From Rubrivivax sp. (GTDB taxonomy: Bacteria > Pseudomonadota > Gammaproteobacteria > Burkholderiales > Burkholderiaceae_C): 11,939 nt of DNA. The notes below the pieces were generated by a model. That model had not been told where the DNA came from and searched no databases. It saw nothing but the letters and a program-made list of their open reading frames with translations. The stretch covers positions 1 to 11,939 of the forward strand of contig JAUYAJ010000152.1 in the NCBI GenBank assembly GCA_030693565.1, read 5' to 3'. The position numbers and the translations under genes are program-made. Shown in pieces: positions 6,447 to 11,939 of the stretch (the stretch's first letter is position 1; every line of letters starts with the position of its first letter).

Positions 6447-7586
6447 CTACCTTGAGAGTTCAGTTTCGCGCCGCAACGGCGCGGCCATCCCGGCGACGGC
6501 TTTGTTCAGCGCTGCGATCACCGCGTTTGTCTGGGCATCGGACTGGGTCGGTCCGATCGGCAGGCTCAGCACCTCGCGGTGCAAGGCCTCGGATACCGGC
6601 AGCGCGCCAGGCTGCAGGCCCAGCGTGGCATAGGCCGGCTGCAGATGGGGCGGGATCGGATAGTGGATCACCGTGCCGATGCCCTCGCTGGCCAGTTGCT
6701 TGGCCAGCAGATCGCGCTGCGGATGGCGCACGACGAACAGGTGCCAGACCGGGTCCATCCCGGCGGCCACACGCGGCAGCACCAGGCCGGCGCCCTGCAG
6801 GCCGTTCAGGTACAGGCCGGCGATCTGCGCACGGCGTGCGTTGCCGGCGTCCAGCTGCTGCAACTTGACGCGCAGCAATGCCGCCTGCAGTTCGTCAAGC
6901 CGGGAGTTGGTGCCGATGACCTCGTTGTGGTACTTGGTGCGCGAACCGTAATTGCGCAATACGCGCAGGCGGTCGGCGATCAGCGGGTCTTGCGTCGTCA
7001 CGGCCCCGCCGTCACCGAGCGCGCCCAGGTTCTTGCCAGGGTAGAAGCTCCAGGCGACAGCGTCGCCATGGCCGCCGATGCGCTCGCTGCGGTAGCGCGC
7101 GCCATGCGCTTGCGCGCCATCTTCGATCACGCGCAGCCCGCGGCGGCGCGCGATCTCCAGGATCGGCCCGAGTTCTGCCGCCTGCCCGTACAGATGCACC
7201 GGCATGATGGCGCGCGTGCGCGGCGTGATCGCCTGCTCGATGCGCGCCGGGTCAATGTTGAACGTGCCCGCGTCGGGCTCGACCGGCACCGGTGTCGCCC
7301 CCAGGTGGCTCACCGCGAGCCAGGTCGCGATGTAGGTGTTGGACGGCACGATGACCTCGTCGCCGGGGCCGACATCCACCGCGCGCAGCGCCAAGCCGAG
7401 CGCCTCCAGTCCATTGGCGACGCCGACACAATGATCCGTGCCGCAGTAGGCGGCGAACTCAGCCTCGAAGGCCTTGAGCTCGTCGCCCATGATGTACCAG
7501 CCCGAGTCGAGCACGCGCTCAAAAGCCTCACAGAGTGCTTGGCGCTGCCCGGCGTTGATGGCCTTCAGGTCAAGAAACGGAATCAT
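6447..7586 (-). CDS. DegT/DnrJ/EryC1 aminotransferase, FdtB/QdtB type
   Basis: This 379-residue PLP-dependent sugar aminotransferase has the family pattern: IPFLDL at the N-terminus, GVANGLEAL (55-63), DEVIVPSNTY (76-85), VIEDGAQAHGA (153-163) where the Asp binds the PLP ring nitrogen, and SFYPGKNLGALGDGG (180-194) with Lys185 as the Schiff-base lysine. The GTNSRLDELQAA segment is also typical. The FDxK-like N-terminus and the AHGA and FYPGKNLGA wording fit the 3-aminotransferases of the FdtB/QdtB group, which convert dTDP-3-keto-6-deoxyhexose to dTDP-Fuc3N or dTDP-Qui3N using glutamate. The matching ketoisomerase domain lies two genes upstream, which supports the call. Which epimer is made depends on that isomerase and cannot be decided by eye. 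The ATG at 7586 follows the GNAT stop by one base (TGAGATG). Confidence 0.93.
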   Translation of the reverse strand: MIPFLDLKAINAGQRQALCEAFERVLDSGWYIMGDELKAFEAEFAAYCGTDHCVGVANGLEALGLALRAVDVGPGDEVIVPSNTYIATWLAVSHLGATPVPVEPDAGTFNIDPARIEQAITPRTRAIMPVHLYGQAAELGPILEIARRRGLRVIEDGAQAHGARYRSERIGGHGDAVAWSFYPGKNLGALGDGGAVTTQDPLIADRLRVLRNYGSRTKYHNEVIGTNSRLDELQAALLRVKLQQLDAGNARRAQIAGLYLNGLQGAGLVLPRVAAGMDPVWHLFVVRHPQRDLLAKQLASEGIGTVIHYPIPPHLQPAYATLGLQPGALPVSEALHREVLSLPIGPTQSDAQTNAVIAALNKAVAGMAAPLRRETELSR

Positions 7587-7587
7587 C

Positions 7588-8172
7588 TCAAGTCTCCACG
7601 ACGATGCCGGCCGGCAGGAACCGCGACCAACGTTTCAATGCCGCGCGCAGCGCCGCTTCGGTGGCCACAAAGTGGATCTCGGTGTCGTCCTGCGCCACCC
7701 TGCGGGCGCCGAAGAACTGCTCGTGGAAGCGGCACACACTCGTGTTGCCCAGATTCACCTGGAAGTGGCTCGCGTTGAAGCCGAGCTCGTCAAGCGCATA
7801 GCGGTAGACGATCAGCGCCGACTCCATCGCTGCCGTCGGTGCCGCAGACGCGCTCAGAATCCAGCTGCCCCAGCAAAAACTGCCTTCCTGTGCGTCATAG
7901 AGGCGCACCGTGCCCAGCGGCAGTCCGTCCAGACTCTCGATGACGAAGTAGGCCTGGCTGTCGTCCTGTGCGTAACGTTGCATCCAGGCGACCTGGTCAG
8001 CCAGCCGGGCCGACGTCGGCGACAAGTGCTCGGCATTGCGCGCGTCGGTGCGTTGGGCATGGATGAAAGCGGCGTCACCAGCGACAGCATTGCGCAGCGC
8101 GAGCGCGTGGCCGCGCAAGCGGCGCGCCTTGCGCAGCGCCGGCCAGATCCTTTGCACAGCCAGCGCCTCCAT
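7588..8172 (-). CDS. GNAT-family N-acyltransferase (RimL-like)
   Basis: This 194-residue GNAT protein has LRNAVAGDAAFI (26-37), the usual first strand and helix of the RimJ/RimL/PseH-like group, a YFVIES strand (75-80), and the late N-x-x-S-x-x-x-x-x-x-x-F-G segment NTSVCRFHEQFFGA (143-156) that follows acetyl-CoA-binding motif A. Motif A itself (about 105-125) is degenerate and lacks a clear Q/R-x-x-G-x-G/A. The likely job is acylation of the 3-amine on the sugar made by the neighbouring aminotransferase, from acetyl-CoA or, more speculatively, from the operon's ACP. The start is set at the ATG at 8172, which overlaps the previous stop as TGATG; a TTG one codon upstream at 8175 is also open but less likely. 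Confidence 0.82.
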   Translation of the reverse strand: MEALAVQRIWPALRKARRLRGHALALRNAVAGDAAFIHAQRTDARNAEHLSPTSARLADQVAWMQRYAQDDSQAYFVIESLDGLPLGTVRLYDAQEGSFCWGSWILSASAAPTAAMESALIVYRYALDELGFNASHFQVNLGNTSVCRFHEQFFGARRVAQDDTEIHFVATEAALRAALKRWSRFLPAGIVVET

Positions 8173-9056
8173 CAAGCCGTCCCCTTGCGGCCGACGCGCT
8201 CGAGGAACTCCCCGTATTCGCGGATGTAGTCCGCCGAGTCGTAGTAGTGGGACGCAAAGACGAGCAGCACCGCGTCCGGCGAATGTTTGTACTGGATACC
8301 CCAGGTCATCGGCGGCAGGTGCAGGCCCTTGTTCGGCGCGTTGAGCAGCACCTCGGCCTTGGTGAGGCCGTCATCGGCGATGACCGCGCAGTCGCCGCGC
8401 GCGCAGACCAGGAACTGATGACATTCGATGTGGGCATGCTCGCCGCGGACCTCGCGGTTCGGCACCCCGAACACCATGAAGTAGCGTCGCGCCACGAATG
8501 GGATGTGGCGCTCGAACTCGCCCACCGTGAGATCGCCGCGCAAGTCGTGCACGAGCGGCAGGTGGCGCACCGTGACGCCGGCCACTGCAGTCGGCTCGAT
8601 GGCGGCGCGCACCGGCGTGGCCGGCACGCTGGCCGCCTCCGGCGCGCTGGCCGACACGCCGACGTAACCGACGATCGCAGCCGGCGCCCCATCGACGATC
8701 GCGCTCGGTGGCACCGAGCGCGTGACCACGGCGCCGGGCCGCACGACCGCCTTGGCGGCGATCGTGATGCCCGGATGGATGGTGGCATTGGCGCCTATCC
8801 ACGCCTGCTTGCCGACCACCGTGTTCGTCGTCGATCCGGGCAGCGGGTCGACGAAGGCGACGTTCGGGCCGATGAAACAGCCGGCCTCGAGGATCACGCC
8901 GGCCGGCACGTAGGCACCGCTCTTGATGATCACGTCATCGGGCACCACGACCCACGGGTCGACACGCGCCAGCGGATCGATGCGCGCACCCAACGCCGCC
9001 GGCGCCGGCCCGGGGCTGAGGGCCCATTGTTTGTGGATCGTGTCGAGTGCGGACAT
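8172..9056 (-). CDS. WxcM-like bifunctional protein: LbH acyltransferase plus dTDP-sugar 3,4-ketoisomerase
   Basis: This 294-residue protein has two domains. Residues about 24-130 form a left-handed beta-helix acyltransferase: repeats such as VIIKSGAYVPAG (42-53) and GANATIHPGITIAAKAVV (88-105) end in the usual P-S-A-I-V-x-G-x-P-A-x-I-V (117-129). After an Ala/Pro-rich linker (about 135-160), residues 163-288 are a cupin of the FdtA/QdtA type: RRYFMVFGVPNREVRGEHAH (190-209), with paired His207 and His209 as expected for the catalytic His pair, and the terminal YDSADYIREYGEFL (272-285). The domain turns dTDP-4-keto-6-deoxyglucose into the 3-keto isomer. Xanthomonas WxcM has the same fusion. 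It is the first gene of the coupled operon, and its stop overlaps the GNAT ATG. No Shine-Dalgarno is seen before 9056. The fold calls are firm; Fuc3N versus Qui3N is open. Confidence 0.92.
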   Translation of the reverse strand: MSALDTIHKQWALSPGPAPAALGARIDPLARVDPWVVVPDDVIIKSGAYVPAGVILEAGCFIGPNVAFVDPLPGSTTNTVVGKQAWIGANATIHPGITIAAKAVVRPGAVVTRSVPPSAIVDGAPAAIVGYVGVSASAPEAASVPATPVRAAIEPTAVAGVTVRHLPLVHDLRGDLTVGEFERHIPFVARRYFMVFGVPNREVRGEHAHIECHQFLVCARGDCAVIADDGLTKAEVLLNAPNKGLHLPPMTWGIQYKHSPDAVLLVFASHYYDSADYIREYGEFLERVGRKGTA

Positions 9057-9118
9057 ATCGATTTAAGGTTGAAGTGTTTGTTCCGGTGCGCGCTGGCGAA
9101 GGATGGCTCGCGCGGCGT
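9057..9118 (-). promoter_or_regulatory. AT-richer gap before the sugar operon, possible promoter
   Basis: This 62-base gap between the TolC-family stop and the WxcM-like ATG contains TTAAAT (minus strand, 9066 to 9061) that could be a -10 element. A transcript from it would begin at or next to the ATG at 9056, and no Shine-Dalgarno is present, so a leaderless start is possible. No convincing -35 sequence is found at 16-18 bases, so the call is weak; read-through from the TolC-family gene is the alternative. Confidence 0.2.
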
Positions 9119-10522
9119 TCATCGCAGCCACTCGCTCACCCCACGCCCCAGCGACAGCAGCAACGCATTCATCTGCTGCCCGTCGTGCAAGGCGTTGACG
9201 TAGGACACGCGCAAGTTGTAGTGCTCGGCTTCGGCGCCCATGACGTCAAACAAGCTGCGCCGGCCCAGTTGCTGCCATTGCTGGAGCGTGAAGTTGCGCA
9301 CCTGTTCGCTGTCGCGCAGCACACCGCCCACGCGGCGGGCGCGGTCGAGCGCCGACTGGGTCTGCTCGTAGACCTCGGTGACGCGGTAGCGGCGCGCGTC
9401 GAGTGCCTCGGCGCGCTGCAGCGCAGCGGCGCTGGCGCGCTTGCGCGCCGCATCCGTCGCCGGGGCATGGCCGGGGTTGAGCAAAGGCACGTTGACCTGA
9501 ATGCCGACCGACAGCGATCCGTTGCGCGTGTTGCCGTGGTTGCCGCCCAGGCCGGCGGTCTGGGCCCCGGCGAACGACCAGCTCAGCTGCGGCTTGGTAT
9601 TGGTGGCGACGACGTCGGCGTACTTGGCCGCTGCGGCCGCCTGCGCGCCCAGCTGGGCGATTTCGGTCGAACGCTCGACGTCGGCCACCAGCTCGGCCAG
9701 CTCGGGCACTTGCAGCAGCACCGTCGACAAGCCTTCGACACCGGGCAAGCCGTCGCCCACCAGACGGCGCAAACGGACCTCGATTTGGCGCACCTGGCTT
9801 TGCGCCTGCGACTGCGAGAGCTCGGCCTGCTGCAGAGATTTTCGAGCCTGCACCAGCTCACTGGCACGGCCGCGATCGGCGGCAACGATGGTGCCCAAGG
9901 CTTCGACCAGGCAGCTCATCTTGCGAACATATTGGCCGTAGACCAGCACATGCTGGCGAAAGCGGCTGCGCTCGAGCGCCAGCGCCACGGTGTTCATTGC
10001 CAGCTGCTCCTGCTGCGTGAGATGGCCAAAGCGGGCCGACTCGGCGAGCTGGCTGCGCCAGTCGGTCAAACGGTCGACCCTGCCACCGTCGAACAGCAAC
10101 TGGCTGATGGTCAGCGATGCGCGCGCCTGCAGCGCCGACGCCTCGCTGGTGCTGCTGTTGGCGTTGCTGGAATGGCTGCCAGCTGGACCGAAACCGGCGC
10201 TCAGCGAGGCCTGCAGGCTTTTGGCAGACCGGGCCTCGGCAACATCGGCGATGGCGGCCTCGGCCAGCAACTTGGCCGCGCCGATGGCCTGGCTGCGCTC
10301 GAGGGCGTCGCGCACCATGCTCTGCAGCTGGGCCCGCGGGTCGACAGTGGCCGGTACGATGGGCTCGATGCCTGCGGCGGGGTCAAACGCTGACTCATCG
10401 ACACAGCGCGCGGTGGCCGGTGCGGCCATGAAGGCGACCAGGACGGCCGCCAGCCAGCGCGGCGCACAGCCACGGGACATGGCGGCGCAACGGCCGGCAG
10501 GGCGTGACAGTGAACGGGACAT
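9119..10522 (-). CDS. TolC-family outer-membrane efflux/secretion protein
   Basis: The product is a 467-residue OEP/TolC-family protein, of normal length. The N-terminus is a signal peptide: basic n-region, hydrophobic WLAAVLVAFMAA (23-34) and a cleavage site after APATA (about residue 38). The mature part is mainly long Ala/Gln/Arg-rich helices in two similar halves, with the first-half strand ASLTISQLLFDGGRVDRL and the second-half GSLSVGIQVNVPLLN, the pattern of TolC beta strands joined to periplasmic coiled coils. It forms a trimeric channel for type I secretion or efflux and needs an inner-membrane transporter and adaptor, neither of which is in the window. The ATG at 10522 is chosen because AGGAG lies eight bases upstream; a second ATG at 10480 also gives a signal peptide. 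A role in the adjacent polysaccharide locus is possible but not shown. Confidence 0.9.
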   Translation of the reverse strand: MSRSLSRPAGRCAAMSRGCAPRWLAAVLVAFMAAPATARCVDESAFDPAAGIEPIVPATVDPRAQLQSMVRDALERSQAIGAAKLLAEAAIADVAEARSAKSLQASLSAGFGPAGSHSSNANSSTSEASALQARASLTISQLLFDGGRVDRLTDWRSQLAESARFGHLTQQEQLAMNTVALALERSRFRQHVLVYGQYVRKMSCLVEALGTIVAADRGRASELVQARKSLQQAELSQSQAQSQVRQIEVRLRRLVGDGLPGVEGLSTVLLQVPELAELVADVERSTEIAQLGAQAAAAAKYADVVATNTKPQLSWSFAGAQTAGLGGNHGNTRNGSLSVGIQVNVPLLNPGHAPATDAARKRASAAALQRAEALDARRYRVTEVYEQTQSALDRARRVGGVLRDSEQVRNFTLQQWQQLGRRSLFDVMGAEAEHYNLRVSYVNALHDGQQMNALLLSLGRGVSEWLR

Positions 10523-10530
10523 GGCGGCAA

Positions 10531-10535
10531 CTCCT
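10531..10535 (-). promoter_or_regulatory. Shine-Dalgarno of the TolC-family gene
   Basis: AGGAG on the minus strand lies eight bases before the ATG at 10522. It is the clearest ribosome-binding site in the window and decides between this start, the longer open frame to 10657, and the internal ATG at 10480, which has no such site. Confidence 0.75.
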
Positions 10536-10651
10536 GGCAACACGGCCGCGAGTCGTCGGCACGTGGCTGCAAGTCTGAAGTTGCCGGCCCCTTGGCGATC
10601 GGCGGAGTTCAGCCGGCTTTCCGGGGCTATTTCAATCCCGGATCGCTGAAT

Positions 10652-10681
10652 GTCCAAGGGGCCCTCGCGGGCCCCTTGGAC
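10652..10681 (-). terminator. Strong perfect hairpin downstream of htpX
   Basis: GTCCAAGGGGCCC (10652-10664) pairs perfectly with GGGCCCCTTGGAC (10669-10681) around a four-base loop: 13 base pairs, mostly G-C. It lies 25 bases past the htpX stop and before the TolC-family gene, as expected for a terminator or 3'-end stabiliser. The sequence after it on the minus strand has no U-tract, so it is not a textbook intrinsic terminator. Part of the arm (GGCCCCTTGG) occurs again at 10586-10595. Confidence 0.65.
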
Positions 10682-10705
10682 GGGGGACGAATCGGTGACC
10701 GGGGC

Positions 10706-11578
10706 TCAGCCTTGCTGCAGCACCCGAATGCGCTCCTCGATCGGCGGGTGGCTGGAGAACAGTGCCATCAAGCCGCTCGGCCTGGCGCTGATGCCCATGG
10801 CCGCCATCGACTTGGGCAACTCGCCAGGATCGAGCCCGCCCAGCCGCGCCAGCGCGTTGATCATCGGCTGTTTGCGGCCCATCAAGCGGGCGGCGCCGGC
10901 ATCGGCACGGAACTCGCGCCGGCGCGAGAACCAGGCCACGATGATGGCCGCCAGCACGCCGAGCACGATGTCGAGCACGATGGTGGTGACGTAATAGCCG
11001 ATACCCGGGCCTTGGCGGTCGTTGCGCAGCACAACCTTGTCGACGAAGTAGCCGATCACCCGCGACAGGAAGACGACGAAGGTGTTCATCACGCCTTGCA
11101 CCAAGGCCATCGTCACCATGTCGCCGTTGGCGACGTGGGCCACTTCATGGCCGAGCACGGCTTCGACTTCGTCGCGCGTCATCGTCTGCAGCAGCCCGGT
11201 GGACACCGCCACCAACGCCGAGTCCTTGAACGCGCCGGTGGCAAACGCATTGGGCGCGCCTTCGAAGATCGCCACCTCGGGCATGCGGATGCCGGCTTCG
11301 CCCGACATGCGCTGCACCGCGCTGACGAGCCACTGGTGGGTGGCGTCGCGCGAGTCGTTGATGACGACGGCCTTGGTGCTCCACTTGGCCATCGGCTTGC
11401 TCATCAGCAAGGAGATGAAGGCGCCGCCGAAGCCCATCAGTGCGGCAAAGCCGAGCAAGGTGGTCAGGTCAAGCCCGTTGGCGGTGAGGAAGCGGTTGAG
11501 GCCGAACAGGTGCGCGGCGACGCCCAGCACCAGCATCACTGCCAGATTGGTCATGACGAAGATCAGCACACGTTTCAT
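10706..11578 (-). CDS. htpX: HtpX membrane zinc metalloprotease
   Basis: This complete 290-residue M48B peptidase is of standard length. HtpX is an inner-membrane protease that degrades misfolded membrane proteins alongside FtsH. The zinc motif HEVAH is at 144-148 (His144, catalytic Glu145, His148), and the third ligand is probably Glu222 in RREFRAD (220-226). There are four hydrophobic segments at about 4-26, 38-59, 156-180 and 197-218, with the active site facing the cytoplasm between the second and third. PNAFATGAF (109-117) and SSHPP near the C-terminus are further family signatures. The ATG at 11578 has a GGAG 12 bases upstream, a rather long spacing. It is a housekeeping stress gene and marks the boundary between core genome and the polysaccharide locus. 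No clear heat-shock promoter was identified. Confidence 0.97.
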   Translation of the reverse strand: MKRVLIFVMTNLAVMLVLGVAAHLFGLNRFLTANGLDLTTLLGFAALMGFGGAFISLLMSKPMAKWSTKAVVINDSRDATHQWLVSAVQRMSGEAGIRMPEVAIFEGAPNAFATGAFKDSALVAVSTGLLQTMTRDEVEAVLGHEVAHVANGDMVTMALVQGVMNTFVVFLSRVIGYFVDKVVLRNDRQGPGIGYYVTTIVLDIVLGVLAAIIVAWFSRRREFRADAGAARLMGRKQPMINALARLGGLDPGELPKSMAAMGISARPSGLMALFSSHPPIEERIRVLQQG

Positions 11579-11620
11579 GGTCGGTTCGCGCTCCAGGCGC
11601 GCTCGGTGAGGAACAGATTT

Positions 11621-11660
11621 GCCCCAGGTCGGGGCGGCGGCGCCGGTTTCAATGGCGCCG
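11621..11660 (-). terminator. Two small hairpins upstream of htpX
   Basis: CGGCGCC and GGCGCCG (11638-11644 and 11654-11660, nine-base loop), followed by GCCCC and GGGGC (11621-11625 and 11631-11635, five-base loop), lie in the 96-base gap after the stop of the right-edge gene. They could end transcription of that gene before htpX. Neither is followed by a U-tract, and short G-C stems are frequent by chance at this base composition. Confidence 0.25.
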
Positions 11661-11674
11661 GTCGGGCGTGGCGT

Positions 11675-11939
11675 TCAGGCGCCGGCGCGGCGCAGCCGCA
11701 CCGCATTGGGCTGCTTGTCGGGCACCAGCTCAAACCGATCGCCGAACTGGCCGAACAGCTTGGTCGACACGCCGCTGCGGCTGAGCAGGCCGGCTTCGCG
11801 CAGGCGCTGCGCGGCGACCCGCAATTCCACCAGGTCGCCCCGTGCCAGTTCGGGCAAGGCCTGCAGGATCTGCGTCAGCTTGTCAGCCGCCGGTTGCAGG
11901 ATTTGCTGCACGCGGTCGGGCAGCGCTGCGGTCGGCGCC
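11675..11939 (-). CDS. Unrecognised protein, C-terminal fragment (5' end outside window)
   Basis: The frame is open to the right edge, giving the last 87 residues before TGA at 11677-11675. An internal GTG at 11911 is in frame but is probably not the start, because the frame continues upstream without a stop. The visible part has an Ala/Leu/Gln-rich helix, an ARGDLVELRVAAQRLREAGLL helix-turn-helix-like stretch (written as one run only because it is a single element of about 20 residues), then a compact STKLFGQFGDRFELVPDKQ segment and a basic end RLRRAGA. The L-F-x-x-F-x-x-x-F-E-L pattern is reminiscent of small winged-helix or LOTUS/OST-HTH-type RNA-binding domains, but the match is weak and no function is assigned. 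Confidence 0.7.
   Translation of the reverse strand, partial: APTAALPDRVQQILQPAADKLTQILQALPELARGDLVELRVAAQRLREAGLLSRSGVSTKLFGQFGDRFELVPDKQPNAVRLRRAGA

Noticed and set aside
6579..7778. Plus-strand open frame of 399 codons
   Set aside because: Antisense to the aminotransferase, with no recognisable motif.
9047..10393. Plus-strand open frame of 448 codons
   Set aside because: Antisense to the TolC-family gene; the signal peptide and OEP pattern are on the other strand.
9119..10522. Lipoprotein signal on the TolC-family protein
   Set aside because: A Cys follows the signal region, but the preceding residues (TAR) do not form a lipobox, so cleavage by signal peptidase I is more likely.
10523..10657. 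N-terminal extension of the TolC-family frame
   Set aside because: It would put 45 non-signal residues before the signal peptide and would begin inside the hairpin; the Shine-Dalgarno supports 10522.
1..11939. tRNA, rRNA, CRISPR array, insertion sequence or attachment site
   Set aside because: No regularly spaced repeats, transposase gene, terminal inverted repeats or tRNA-like cloverleaf was seen on reading either strand; a covariance-model search was not possible here.

Overview
The window reads as an accessory surface-polysaccharide locus from a high-GC Gram-negative bacterium, most likely a betaproteobacterium of the order Burkholderiales. This rests on the strong G/C third-position bias, an HtpX heat-shock protease, a TolC-type outer-membrane protein and O-antigen-type sugar genes. 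No 16S rRNA or taxonomic marker is present, so the placement is an inference.

Layout. The left edge (1-733, + strand) carries the 3' end of a short-chain dehydrogenase/reductase (SDR) and a hexapeptide-repeat acyltransferase. These converge on a long minus-strand operon running from 9056 down to 762. In transcription order the operon encodes: a WxcM-like fusion (acyltransferase plus dTDP-sugar 3,4-ketoisomerase), a GNAT acyltransferase, a DegT/FdtB-type aminotransferase, an acyl carrier protein (ACP), an SDR reductase, an AMP-forming acyl ligase, a LuxE-like acyl-protein synthetase, a LuxC-like acyl reductase and a family 2 glycosyltransferase. Junctions are overlaps of 1-4 bases or gaps of 1-9 bases, so the genes almost certainly share one transcript. 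Upstream of it, also on the minus strand, lie a TolC-family gene (9119-10522), a strong hairpin, htpX (10706-11578) and the 3' end of an unrecognised gene.

How the genes fit together. The ketoisomerase and aminotransferase are the two dedicated steps from dTDP-4-keto-6-deoxyglucose to a dTDP-3-amino-3,6-dideoxyhexose (Fuc3N or Qui3N). The GNAT and/or the LbH domain of the fusion would acylate the amine. The ACP, ligase, LuxE, LuxC and SDR set resembles the gene complement assigned to tetronate synthesis in the Vibrio cholerae O1 rfb locus (RfbK, L, M, N, O). It suggests that a small hydroxy-acid is loaded on a carrier, reduced through a LuxE/LuxC relay, and used to decorate the sugar. The combination of a luciferase-type fatty-acid-reductase pair with a 3-amino-sugar pathway in one tightly coupled operon is the most interesting content. 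The acyl group itself cannot be read from the sequence.
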